In this document: positions 51,196-59,073 of the stretch, one piece after another
How the letters are laid out: every line of letters begins with the position of its first letter
Numbering within the stretch: position 1 is the stretch's first letter
Assembly (NCBI GenBank): GCA_002723275.1
Contig: PBNZ01000029.1
Location: forward strand, 1 to 64,000
Reading direction: 5' to 3'
DNA from: Planctomycetaceae bacterium
Lineage (GTDB): Bacteria; Planctomycetota; Planctomycetia; Pirellulales; Pirellulaceae
Length of the DNA stretch: 64,000 bases
Program-made: the position numbers and the translations under genes
Notes under the pieces: model-generated
Told to the model about the DNA's origin: nothing
The model's input: the letters and a program-made list of their open reading frames with translations, nothing else
Databases searched by the model: none

Positions 51196-51345
51196 ATGTC
51201 TATCGTGCGTGTCGGTTCCACAAGCAAGTACTCGGATGGTTGGGACAGTGCTTTTGGAAAAAAACGAAAGTCAACGACCAGCGACAAAAAGCAAGCGAAA
51301 CGAGCCACCAAAAAGACGGCGACAAAGCGCAAGAAGAAAAGTTAG
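51196..51345 (+). CDS. small basic protein with Lys/Thr-rich tail
   Basis: The product has 49 residues. MSIVRVGSTSKYSDGWDSAFGKKRK is followed by a Lys/Arg/Thr-rich tail (KKQAKRATKKTATKRKKKS). The tail resembles nucleic-acid-binding tails in planctomycetes, but no family could be assigned. The start is the ATG at 51196, with GGGCGATCGAAA before it; an upstream frame to 51142 is not used. It lies 48 bases upstream of the selenoprotein gene. Confidence 0.55.
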   Translation: MSIVRVGSTSKYSDGWDSAFGKKRKSTTSDKKQAKRATKKTATKRKKKS

Positions 51346-51393
51346 GCCTCACGCCTTCCGCAAGAAGGCAGCCCGTACAAAGGACTCCTCAAC

Positions 51394-51627
51394 ATGCAGG
51401 TAAATCTTCGCTATTGCTCGATGTGAAATTACGAGCCGCAAGCCGTCAGTTTGGCGGAAAAAATCCTCAGCACCTACAAACAGAAAGTCGTATCGATGGC
51501 ACTCGAGCCGTCCGGAGGCGGATGCTTTGAGCTCACCATCGGCGATGAACTGGTTTACTCAAAGCTGGAAACAGGATCGTTTCCCAACGAGGATCAACTG
51601 GTAAGCCAGATTGCCGACAAATTCTAG
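51394..51627 (+). CDS. SelW-like (Rdx family) selenoprotein with CxxU motif
   Basis: The frame from ATG 51394 to TAG 51627 reads through one in-frame TGA at 51424-51426 (codon 11) and gives 77 residues. Read as selenocysteine it makes YCSMU, the CxxU redox motif of the selenoprotein W/T/H-type Rdx family, directly after the first strand. The remainder matches the family: PQAVSLAEKIL helix, SGGGCFELTIGDELVYSK (GG-F-E pattern of the central strands) and ETGSFPNEDQLVSQI. Without readthrough the peptide would be ten residues. A Shine-Dalgarno-like AAGGA lies upstream. The hairpin at 51436-51457 sits where bacterial SECIS elements do. The tRNA-Sec is at 40252. The likely role is a small thioredoxin-like redox protein. 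Confidence 0.9.
51436..51457 (+). promoter_or_regulatory. predicted bacterial SECIS hairpin
   Basis: Eight base pairs (CCGC with GCGG, then AAGC with GUUU, one bulged G) close a five-base loop CGUCA. The loop is 18-22 bases after the TGA, within the distance at which SelB-binding hairpins occur in bacterial genes. Only the position and stem were judged; SelB binding is not shown. Confidence 0.55.
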
Positions 51628-51699
51628 CGGTCGGCCATTTTCAGAGTCGATACCTAGGCCGACGCATCTTGCAGCGACGGCCAAGCATTTCCTGAGAGA

Positions 51700-52263
51700 T
51701 CAGGCACGAGAGAGATAATCTCCGGTTCGTGTGTCGACTTTAACACGTTCTCCCTGAGACAAATACTCAGGAACCTGCACGATCAGTCCCGTTTCCAACG
51801 TCGCAGGCTTAGACCGCTTTGTCGCTGAATCGCCTTTGACACCAGGATCGCACTGAGTCACGAGCAGCTCGACAGTCAAGGGAAGCTGAAGGCCGACACA
51901 CTCGTCGTTGTAGATCAAAGCTCGCATCCCTTCGAGGCCCTCTGTAATGTATGGTCGCTCGGCCTCAACATCTTCCAGCGGCAACGAATACTGGTTGTAG
52001 TCAACCTGATCGAGCAGATGCATATCGGTCGCATCGAGATACATGAGTTTCACATCGCGCCGTTGAAAGTCGGCTTCATCCAGAGACTCAGTTCCCTTGA
52101 GCGTCAAATCGACCTTCTGTTTGGCGACCAGATTGCGACCACGAAACTTGTAGAGCGTCGCCGCGCCACGAGCCGAAGGGGTTTGAACAGTAACCGCATT
52201 GATCAGTACCGGCGCCCCATTGTAATTCACCACTGTGCCGGGCTTAATTTCTTTCGCAAGCAT
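51700..52263 (-). CDS. efpL: elongation factor P-like protein EfpL (YeiP)
   Basis: The product has 187 residues in three barrel domains like EF-P. The N-terminal loop reads TPSARGAATLYKFR, the arrangement seen in YeiP/EfpL, with Arg instead of the modified Lys of EF-P. The C terminus has KPATLETGLIVQVPEYLSQGERVKVDTRTGDYLSRA, very close to YeiP. In E. coli, EfpL relieves ribosome stalling at proline motifs. No EF-P gene itself was seen in the window. Confidence 0.87.
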   Translation of the reverse strand: MLAKEIKPGTVVNYNGAPVLINAVTVQTPSARGAATLYKFRGRNLVAKQKVDLTLKGTESLDEADFQRRDVKLMYLDATDMHLLDQVDYNQYSLPLEDVEAERPYITEGLEGMRALIYNDECVGLQLPLTVELLVTQCDPGVKGDSATKRSKPATLETGLIVQVPEYLSQGERVKVDTRTGDYLSRA

Positions 52264-52301
52264 ACTTCTCTGTCAGCTGAATGAATGAGTGATTTTGATC
52301 C

Positions 52302-52796
52302 TTAAAGGATCGTGTTGGCCTGAGGATCGACTACGACACCGCCGCAAAGTTCCGCAATTCTTTCCATCACGGACAACAATGCTCCTGGGTCCATAAAATC
52401 ATCCTCTTCACTTTCGGTGTCACGTCCCACGAATGTCAACTGCTCGAAATGGTAAACATCGAACCGACATCGACAATCAGCGAGAGTACGAATTGTATCT
52501 TTTTCTTCGTCCGTAAATGCGGCCTTCAACAGCTCGTCAATCAACTCAGCCGTCTGCTCCACTACCTCCTCACCGGTGACAAATGAGATATCCATCGCGG
52601 CGTAGTCATCCGGAGAGACGAGGGTCAGAGCTTCAAAGCGCCCCTCGTCATCGGAAAGCACATTCTGCACTTCGTAGCGAGGATCGAGTTTCTTGAGTGC
52701 CTTCTCCACCTTTTCTGCAGGTGGCCGATTCTCTTCTTCAAACAAGATGAAGTACGTTTCGCGCCACTGGTATTCATCATTTTCAAATAAAGACAT
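52302..52796 (-). CDS. hypothetical protein
   Basis: The product is a 164-residue acidic protein starting MSLFENDEYQWRETYFILFEEENRP. No domain was recognised. An acidic cluster (RDTESEEDDFMDP) lies in the C-terminal half. The start at 52796 is chosen over 52862 because the extension is basic and unlike the rest. It lies between efpL and a small protein on the same strand, suggesting a shared transcript. Confidence 0.7.
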   Translation of the reverse strand: MSLFENDEYQWRETYFILFEEENRPPAEKVEKALKKLDPRYEVQNVLSDDEGRFEALTLVSPDDYAAMDISFVTGEEVVEQTAELIDELLKAAFTDEEKDTIRTLADCRCRFDVYHFEQLTFVGRDTESEEDDFMDPGALLSVMERIAELCGGVVVDPQANTIL

Positions 52797-52834
52797 TAAA
52801 TCGCCCTTACAGTGAACTTGCTTGCTTCCCAAAC

Positions 52835-53056
52835 CTAGGGACCACCCATCCCGCCTTGCCAAGACTCCAACAGCGAAATCATCTGATCTCGCTCCTCACG
52901 GTTCGCCCATACCGACTCATCCTGCTCAAGGCGAATCTCATATCGCCCCTCGTACAGACAATCGTCGTGACCACAAAAATGCGGCAGATCCGACACCCAA
53001 ATCACTCGGTACAGAGGAATATGTTTGTCGTCGATAATGCACAAGATTGAAGTCAA
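52835..53056 (-). CDS. small hypothetical protein
   Basis: The product has about 73 residues and begins at TTG (53056 or 53044). It includes CIIDDKHIPLYRVIWVSDLPHFCG and a second HDDC segment, and ends ESWQGGMGGP. Conserved-looking Cys and His could bind a metal, but only two cysteines and two histidines lie close together. An upstream stop codon makes 53056 the first possible start. No family named. Confidence 0.6.
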   Translation of the reverse strand: MTSILCIIDDKHIPLYRVIWVSDLPHFCGHDDCLYEGRYEIRLEQDESVWANREERDQMISLLESWQGGMGGP

Positions 53057-53262
53057 CTACCGGCCCTTTCCACGATGGAGACCTGATCTCGCAATCTCGC
53101 CAGCGGTCGAGCATGACTCCTGACACCCTCAGTTTAGTAAGTTTGGCCATCAGGTGCATCCAGGCGTCCTCAATCTTCATCTTTCACAGGCAGACCCTCG
53201 TAACCCAATCGGCAACGGCAGCCGACATGCCCGGCTTAAGCGTTCCGACAAAATGCTCGAGT

Positions 53263-54069
53263 CTAGTCCTCTGACTGCCCCAGCTCACGCGAACGTTCCG
53301 CCGCGACCTTGACGGCCTGAATCACAGTTCCTCGGAAGGCTCCCTGCTCAAGCGCATCGATGCCGGCGATCGTCGTTCCACCGGGACTCGTCACCCGATC
53401 CTTCAAAACTGCCGGATGGTCACCGCTGGCCTTAACCATCTCCGCCGCCCCTGAGACAGTCTGCGCGGCCAATTGAAGAGCGATGTCGCGAGGTAACCCC
53501 ATGCGAACGCCACCATCACTCAAGGACTCAATAAATTTATACACAAATGCTGGCCCCGATCCCGACAGACCGGTAACCGCATCCAAAAGAGGTTCGGCCA
53601 ACTCAAAGCAAATCCCCACGGACTCCAGTAGCCTCCGCACTTCATCTCGATCCTTGTCGGTGACGGACGGCCCACAGCAATATCCACTCGCTCCAACCCC
53701 AACTAAACAGGGCGTATTCGGCATCACTCGAACGACTCGATCGGTTGAGAACCAGTCCGAGAGCTGCTCTAAAGTCACTCCTGCCGCAATCGAGATAAGC
53801 AGCTTTTCATCCGAGAGCTTCCCTAAGGCAGTCGCCACTAAAGGAACGTGGTGAGGCTTCACCGCCAACAAGACCAGATCGGCATTGGCCGCGACCGCTT
53901 GGTTATCGTCCTGAGTGGTTGCTCCGGGCACTCCCTGCTCAAAGAGATCGCGAGCTGCTTGCGAGCAATCAGCTGCCGCCAGATCACTTGCCGCAACCAA
54001 TCCCTGATTCACCATCCCGCTAGCAAATGCCCTCGCCATTTGCCCGGCACCAATAAAACCGATTCGCAT
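53263..54069 (-). CDS. proC: pyrroline-5-carboxylate reductase
   Basis: ProC reduces 1-pyrroline-5-carboxylate to proline with NAD(P)H. The product has 268 residues. Motifs: the cofactor-binding MRIGFIGAGQMARAFASGMV (GxGxMA), DLVLLAVKPHHVPL, VRVMPNTPCLVGVG and the C-terminal LSGSGPAFVYKFIESLSDGGVRMGLPRDIA region that forms the dimer and active site. The length is typical. Next to two small hypothetical genes on the same strand. Confidence 0.95.
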   Translation of the reverse strand: MRIGFIGAGQMARAFASGMVNQGLVAASDLAAADCSQAARDLFEQGVPGATTQDDNQAVAANADLVLLAVKPHHVPLVATALGKLSDEKLLISIAAGVTLEQLSDWFSTDRVVRVMPNTPCLVGVGASGYCCGPSVTDKDRDEVRRLLESVGICFELAEPLLDAVTGLSGSGPAFVYKFIESLSDGGVRMGLPRDIALQLAAQTVSGAAEMVKASGDHPAVLKDRVTSPGGTTIAGIDALEQGAFRGTVIQAVKVAAERSRELGQSED

Positions 54070-54311
54070 CCCAAATCCTTCATGACGTCATTTTTGCTTG
54101 CAATAAACCTCAGCCGTATCGTACGACGCGGATATCGAATGAGCAACGGAAGTGGGCCGGTGGCTCGCCCTGTAGGCCGCATTTCTTGCAAAATCGACCT
54201 AGACACACACAAATCTTTCTGGAAGACTTCGCCGCGCCTTCGCAGCCGACACTCCATTGGCAGCTGCGATCACCTCTTCACAACAACTTTTCTCATCTAG
54301 GAGTCGAGCCG

Positions 54312-54734
54312 ATGACGTGCTTACGTCTTTGCCTCACAGCGATGGCACTTGCCGTGATCATCTCCGCGCCCGCTGCCGCGCAGTCCGAAGCTGAATCGGG
54401 TTGGTCGATCAAAAAACTAATCCCTCGCCTGCCTGAAAAGTCAGCAAAACCGAAGACTAAAGCGGAACCTTCTACCTTCACCAAGATCAATAACAGCACG
54501 AAAGCCTTTTTCGCGAAATCCAAGGCATTGGTGCCGTCCTGGCTGATGCCAGAAACACAAGATCGAGTGCGCCAATCCTCGCAGAGCCTGCAAAACTCAG
54601 CGACCAACATTCGCCAAGAAGTTCGCACGGCGAAACGCAAGACGCTCCTGCCATGGATCAGCAAACCCGAACCGGAACCCAAGAAGCCAGAGACAGTGCC
54701 TGACTTTCTGGCACTCCCGAAACCGGGTTACTAA
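54312..54734 (+). CDS. small exported hypothetical protein
   Basis: The product has 140 residues with a signal peptide (LCLTAMALAVIISAPAAA, cleavage near AQS) and no other recognisable domain. The mature part is basic, rich in Lys, Pro and Ser, ending PKKPETVPDFLALPKPGY. A terminator follows. The start at 54312 fits the signal peptide; the frame further up is not used. Confidence 0.7.
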   Translation: MTCLRLCLTAMALAVIISAPAAAQSEAESGWSIKKLIPRLPEKSAKPKTKAEPSTFTKINNSTKAFFAKSKALVPSWLMPETQDRVRQSSQSLQNSATNIRQEVRTAKRKTLLPWISKPEPEPKKPETVPDFLALPKPGY

Positions 54735-54750
54735 TCCATTCGGAATCGAC

Positions 54751-54787
54751 AAACGCCGTTTGCATTTTGAATGCGAGCGGCGTTTTT
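54751..54787 (+). terminator. rho-independent terminator
   Basis: The hairpin AACGCCG ... CGGCGTT has an inner GCAT/ATGC pairing and a T-run, 16 bases after the stop of the exported protein. Confidence 0.85.
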
Positions 54788-54838
54788 GATGCGCTCCCGC
54801 TAAAAGCTGACACCAACAAACAACCGCATTCCGCCAGA

Positions 54839-56017
54839 TCACGCAGCCTTTAATTGAGAAGAAGATTCGTACTGCTGAAGCGATTGAGCATAGTAGTCGG
54901 CAAGGCTTGACCAGATTGCAGTCGAGCGAAATTCCTGGATCACTCTCTGGCGACCAGCCTCCCCATGCTGACGCCGTAAAGCGGGCTCGTTCACATACCT
55001 TCGAATGGCGTTTACGAGCTGAGCAATGCCCCCCAACGGGACAAGCGTCCCCGTCTCACCGTCGGCAACCGCGTCCACGCACCCAGTGACACGGGTCGCA
55101 ACCGTAGGCAACTCCATTGCTGCGGCTTCAAGCAAAACAACGCCGAGTCCCTCTCGATGCGATGGCAAAACAAAAACATCCATCGCTGCATAATAGGGCC
55201 TGGCACACCAGTCCACGCCGGCAAGATGAACACGAGGATCGGCCTCCAAAGCAGCTCGCTGCTCCGAGGGCACTGCGTCCCCCGACTCGAATGGCCCCAC
55301 AAGCATCAGGTGCAACTGAGGAAACTCACGGCGTAACTGTTGCCAGGCCTCATGCAGCTCAATAATCCCTTTATCCTTCACGAGCCTTCCGATGAATCCC
55401 ATCAGAATGGCATCCTCAGGAATCCCGAACCGACGCCGGACCTGACGTCGCAGCATCCCTGTACGATCGGGAGCAAACTTGGCAGCATCGACCCCATTGG
55501 CACTTCCTTGCTGCAAAACGCTCGCCTCCGCTTCACGGAATAGATTTCCACGAACGGCCGCCGCCTTTAACGACGGACTCACGCACAGGCGCCCCGTTGC
55601 CGCTCGACACGCTGTCAGTTCGGTACCCCTCAAAAGCGATCGCTGCCAACCACAAGCCGTCTCATAACGGAGGCCATGCAGCTGATAAATACGCACTGGA
55701 ACGCGACAGGCTTTGGCTGCCAACATGGACAGCAGCCCCGCCTTTGGCGTGTGGCCATGGACAATTTGAGGCCGTAAACGGCGAAACAGGCGCACCAAAC
55801 GCCTCAGTGACAAAAGATCGCACATCGGTGCGATCGACCGCCGCATCGGTACGATGTCGCAATAGATCCCCTCTTGCTCAGCAAATTGGTCAATCCCGTC
55901 TCCCGGAGAAGTTACAAGAGAGACGCGATAACCGTGTTGCTCAAGATAGCTAAGCTGCCCCACCAAAAACGAGGTTGCTGTCTGCGGCACAGTCGTAACG
56001 TGGATCACTCGAGTCAT
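54839..56017 (-). CDS. glycosyltransferase family 4
   Basis: The product is a 392-residue GT-B-fold enzyme. Evidence: the N-terminal VIHVTTVPQTATSFLVGQL, HGHTPKAGLLSMLAAKACRVP, a C-terminal GFIGRLVKDKGI, then PSHREGLGVVLLEAAAMELPTVATRVTGCVDAV with the EGxxxxxxEA retaining-transferase motif. No membrane helix. The start MTRVIHVTTVPQ at 56017 is used; upstream frame to 56170 is not family-like. It lies beside the polysaccharide export genes and may build the same exopolysaccharide. Confidence 0.85.
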   Translation of the reverse strand: MTRVIHVTTVPQTATSFLVGQLSYLEQHGYRVSLVTSPGDGIDQFAEQEGIYCDIVPMRRSIAPMCDLLSLRRLVRLFRRLRPQIVHGHTPKAGLLSMLAAKACRVPVRIYQLHGLRYETACGWQRSLLRGTELTACRAATGRLCVSPSLKAAAVRGNLFREAEASVLQQGSANGVDAAKFAPDRTGMLRRQVRRRFGIPEDAILMGFIGRLVKDKGIIELHEAWQQLRREFPQLHLMLVGPFESGDAVPSEQRAALEADPRVHLAGVDWCARPYYAAMDVFVLPSHREGLGVVLLEAAAMELPTVATRVTGCVDAVADGETGTLVPLGGIAQLVNAIRRYVNEPALRRQHGEAGRQRVIQEFRSTAIWSSLADYYAQSLQQYESSSQLKAA

Positions 56018-56308
56018 CGTTGTCTCGCAAGTAGTTCCGAGCGCAAATCGCTGGCAAGGAAAAGCGTGAATTTCGGCGTTTCTATTAAACCAACCGACCA
56101 CCTGCGTCAACATGCATGCGCTCGTCCCGCAGTCTGTCGGACCATTGCCTGCCGTTAATCGAATCAACATTCAGTTCGATTCAGGATTCGATGACCGGAA
56201 GCCGATACCTAATTGACAAGGTGAACGCAGACCGAAAAGTCGGCATTGCCCGATCACGAGCAATCACCGCTTGCAGAATCCAAAAATGCCTTGATCACGA
56301 GGACTCTC

Positions 56309-56869
56309 ATGAAGTCTCTAAACCTGTCACGACGACTCGTAGTATTGCTGGCATGTATTTCGCTGGCATGGCCACCTTCAAGTCGCCTGCTTGCCGCTGA
56401 AACTGCGACAGCACCCATGACACGGGACATTCAACTCGACGCGAGTGGCCGACTAGTCGGACAACTCGTTGACCGAGAAGGCAGTCCCGTGAAAAGCGCA
56501 TGGATTGGACTTCGCCAGGGACAAGAAGAGCCTCGCTACGTCCAGACGAATAATCAAGGCGAATTCGCCTTTGCCAGCATGCGAGGCGGAGTTTACCAGC
56601 TGTTCTCCGAAGATGCCGGTGGACTTTATCGAGTCTGGACCGCTAAATCCGCTCCTCCGATCAGCCAACCAGCCGCCATGCTGGTGACCGGTGACGCTCA
56701 TCGAGGTCAAAACAATTGCCCACCCACACGACAGATGGGCCTGGGTGCCGGCCATTACGGCGGGGCCATCATGAATACACTGAACAACCCATGGGTCTTT
56801 GGCGGAGCAGTGGCTGCTGGCATCGCCATCCCCATCTTGCTGTCCAACAACGACGACAATGGCAGCTGA
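56309..56869 (+). CDS. small secreted protein with Cna/CarboxypepD-like repeat and C-terminal helix, copy A
   Basis: The product has 186 residues. A signal peptide (RRLVVLLACISLAWPPSS) precedes a beta-sandwich-like segment similar to carboxypeptidase regulatory domains (DASGRLVGQLVDREGSPVK ... NNQGEFAFASMRGGVYQL). The C terminus is a hydrophobic helix VFGGAVAAGIAIPILL with a short polar tail NNDDNGS. It is paralogous to the next gene, whose C-terminal helix (AAIAIPIVIH) and APP motif match. The helix and the genes around it suggest an envelope role in exopolysaccharide export. Confidence 0.7.
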   Translation: MKSLNLSRRLVVLLACISLAWPPSSRLLAAETATAPMTRDIQLDASGRLVGQLVDREGSPVKSAWIGLRQGQEEPRYVQTNNQGEFAFASMRGGVYQLFSEDAGGLYRVWTAKSAPPISQPAAMLVTGDAHRGQNNCPPTRQMGLGAGHYGGAIMNTLNNPWVFGGAVAAGIAIPILLSNNDDNGS

Positions 56870-56895
56870 TTGCCGAACCGAACAATACCGCGACG

Positions 56896-56931
56896 ACGCC
56901 AGCCCACTCTCATCACGGGCTGGCGTTTTTT
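56896..56931 (+). terminator. rho-independent terminator
   Basis: A perfect 10-base stem (ACGCCAGCCC with GGGCTGGCGT), an 11-base loop and six T follow copy A by 27 bases, so copies A and B are separate transcripts. Confidence 0.9.
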
Positions 56932-57336
56932 ATGCCTACATCTCCCCCCAGAATCCAGCCATCCCTCAGCCACTCATCTCGACCACGCCGACCTTTCGAG
57001 ATCCGCTAGCGGCCACGCTTCACCCCCACGCCTGCCAGCGTTCTGATTGGCCTTCTTTCGCCGATAGTTTTTCGTTAACATCCCGCCGCGCTCGAGCGTG
57101 AGCATGGTCACGCCTTCCTTTTCACATCTTGATTGCGTGACACAACAACCATCATTCGGTGGTCGAATTACTGAGGTTGCATCAGATCCTAACCAACAAA
57201 TTGTATTGAACATGAGCTGATTGCATTTGAGCAGCGTGCAAGCTGCACGGATCAATTCAAATGATGATCACCTCGCTACCAATCCCTGGCCGGATCACAC
57301 TTTGAGTATTTGGAAATTACAGGCGAAGGAGTCGTC
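56932..57336. other. intergenic stretch, likely promoter region
   Basis: About 400 bases lie between the terminator and the second small secreted protein. No gene-like frame or RNA was seen. It presumably holds the promoter of copy B and the Wza-like gene. Confidence 0.45.
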
Positions 57337-57858
57337 ATGTCTAGTTTTGTGAAACAGCTGCGCCAAACCGCAATTGCACTGTCGGTTTTCGGAATGCTCT
57401 GCCCGTCGATAACGATTGCGAACGAGCCCCTAACCCCCGCCTGTAAGGTTCACGATGTTCAGTTAACAGAAAACGGGAAGCTCCCAATCGTTGTTGTGAA
57501 TGCTCAAGGAAAACCTCAGCCGAACGTTACCTTTGAGATTACGCGAGCGGGAGATGCTGAGTGCATCAAGGGTGTAACCAGCGAGGCAGGGCAGTATCAG
57601 GTTGAAGGTCTCAAAGGTGGTGTTTATCAGATCCGCACCGACCAAGGACTTTGTGCGTGTCGAGTTTGGACACATCAAGCAGCTCCTCCGACATCCGCTA
57701 AGAGCTTGTTTCTCGTCAACGATCGTGTGGTCCGCGGCCAGCGGCCAATCAGCGAGCTATTCAGCTCGGATCCGATTCTCATGACAGCCATCGTCGCAGC
57801 AGCGATCGCGATACCGATTGTTATTCACCAGACTCGGGACAAATCTTCGGGCAGCTAA
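57337..57858 (+). CDS. small secreted protein with carboxypeptidase-regulatory-like segment and C-terminal helix, copy B
   Basis: The product has 173 residues. It has an N-terminal signal (AIALSVFGMLCPSITIANE), a segment like copy A (VVNAQGKPQPNVTFEITRAG ... SEAGQYQVEGLKGGVYQIRT), a CACRVWTHQAAPPTS stretch (the APP and RVWT match copy A), and the C-terminal helix MTAIVAAAIAIPIVIH ending RDKSSGS. It is followed directly by the Wza-like export gene, so it is probably in that operon and involved in exopolysaccharide export. The specific function is not known. Confidence 0.7.
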   Translation: MSSFVKQLRQTAIALSVFGMLCPSITIANEPLTPACKVHDVQLTENGKLPIVVVNAQGKPQPNVTFEITRAGDAECIKGVTSEAGQYQVEGLKGGVYQIRTDQGLCACRVWTHQAAPPTSAKSLFLVNDRVVRGQRPISELFSSDPILMTAIVAAAIAIPIVIHQTRDKSSGS

Positions 57859-57891
57859 AAAGATCACGTGTAGATGCAGGGATTGCTATTC

Positions 57892-58998
57892 ATGTCATTC
57901 GACAAAGCCAGGCAAGTAAATCTTGACCGAAGGCAAACTCCGTGGTTGATCCTCTTGCTTTTGTTCGGCGGCTTGTCGAGCGGTTGCAAATCTGTCGTCG
58001 ACTACAAGGGCAGCACGTTGCCGCAAGACCTAAGGGCAAAATCCGAGATCACCAACTATGACATCGATCTATCGACACTCGCCAGTCATTCGATTGATGA
58101 AGACTTGATCTATCCGGGCGACGTACTGGAAGTGACCGTCACGACCGGCCTCGAAGAGACCAAACCTTTATCGTGGTCGCTTCGCGTAAGCGAAAGCGGC
58201 GAAATCGATGCACCTCTGGTTGGAACGGTCAATCTGGCAGGTCGAACCTTAGCAGACGCTGAATACACCATCCGTGAGGCTAGTATCGAGCGGGATGTTT
58301 TTCGCCAGCCCCACGTCGCCGTGCTGATGAAGAACCGCCAGATGATTAAAGTGCGTGTTGTAGGGGCGGTAAAGGCTCCTGGAGTCTACGAGTTACCGGC
58401 TGCCGGTTCGGACCTCTTGGCAGCGATCGTCGCAGCCGATGGCTTGAGCGAGGAGGCGGGCAAAGAGGTTGAGATCCGTCACCCCAATGGAAGACGCACC
58501 CTCTCGAACAATGCCAGCCACACGGGTGTCGTCCTGGCTTCGTTCGAGCAATCTCCCGAAACACCTCAACGCATGGTCATCGTCGACCTCACGGCCCCCG
58601 ATCAGAACGGAGTCGACCTGCACGTAGAGGACGGCAGTGTCGTCATGGTGAAAGAACAGGAAAGCCACTCGATCAGTGTGCTGGGACTCGTCAAGCGACC
58701 GGGGAATTACGATCTGCCCCTCGATGAGACCTACCGACTCTTGGATGCTGTCGCCATGGCAGGTGGAACGACGGTGTCGATCGCCGACAAAGTTCGCGTC
58801 ATACGTCGGCTCGACCAAGACAGCGTTCCGTTTGTGATTGAGGTATCCATCAAGGCAGCCAAACATACTTCCGATGAAAACCTCGTCCTCATGCCAGGCG
58901 ACACCGTATCCATCGAGGAGACGCCAGCAACCTTTGTCGTAGAGACCGTTCGCAGCTTCGTTAGGTTCGGGTTCTCCAGCGCGATCCCAGCATTTTAG
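57892..58998 (+). CDS. polysaccharide export outer-membrane lipoprotein (Wza-like)
   Basis: The product has 368 residues with a lipoprotein signal ending LSSGC. The N-terminal poly-export (PES) domain runs YPGDVLEVTVTTGLEE ... RVSESGEIDAPLVGTVNLAGRTLADAEYTI, typical of Wza. Two SLBB-type segments follow: VRVVGAVKAPGVYELPAAGSDLLAAIVAADGLSEEAG and SVLGLVKRPGNYDLPLDETYRLLDAVAMAGG. The protein is predicted to form the outer-membrane channel for exopolysaccharide. The inner-membrane Wzc-type partner is not in the window. The start at 57892 is used; ATG 57874 is an alternative. Confidence 0.87.
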   Translation: MSFDKARQVNLDRRQTPWLILLLLFGGLSSGCKSVVDYKGSTLPQDLRAKSEITNYDIDLSTLASHSIDEDLIYPGDVLEVTVTTGLEETKPLSWSLRVSESGEIDAPLVGTVNLAGRTLADAEYTIREASIERDVFRQPHVAVLMKNRQMIKVRVVGAVKAPGVYELPAAGSDLLAAIVAADGLSEEAGKEVEIRHPNGRRTLSNNASHTGVVLASFEQSPETPQRMVIVDLTAPDQNGVDLHVEDGSVVMVKEQESHSISVLGLVKRPGNYDLPLDETYRLLDAVAMAGGTTVSIADKVRVIRRLDQDSVPFVIEVSIKAAKHTSDENLVLMPGDTVSIEETPATFVVETVRSFVRFGFSSAIPAF

Positions 58999-59073
58999 AC
59001 CCACGTTTGAAGAACCGTATCGAAAGCCATTTGATCACCGGAAACATCTGATCTCCTGAACTGAGAAGTCACG

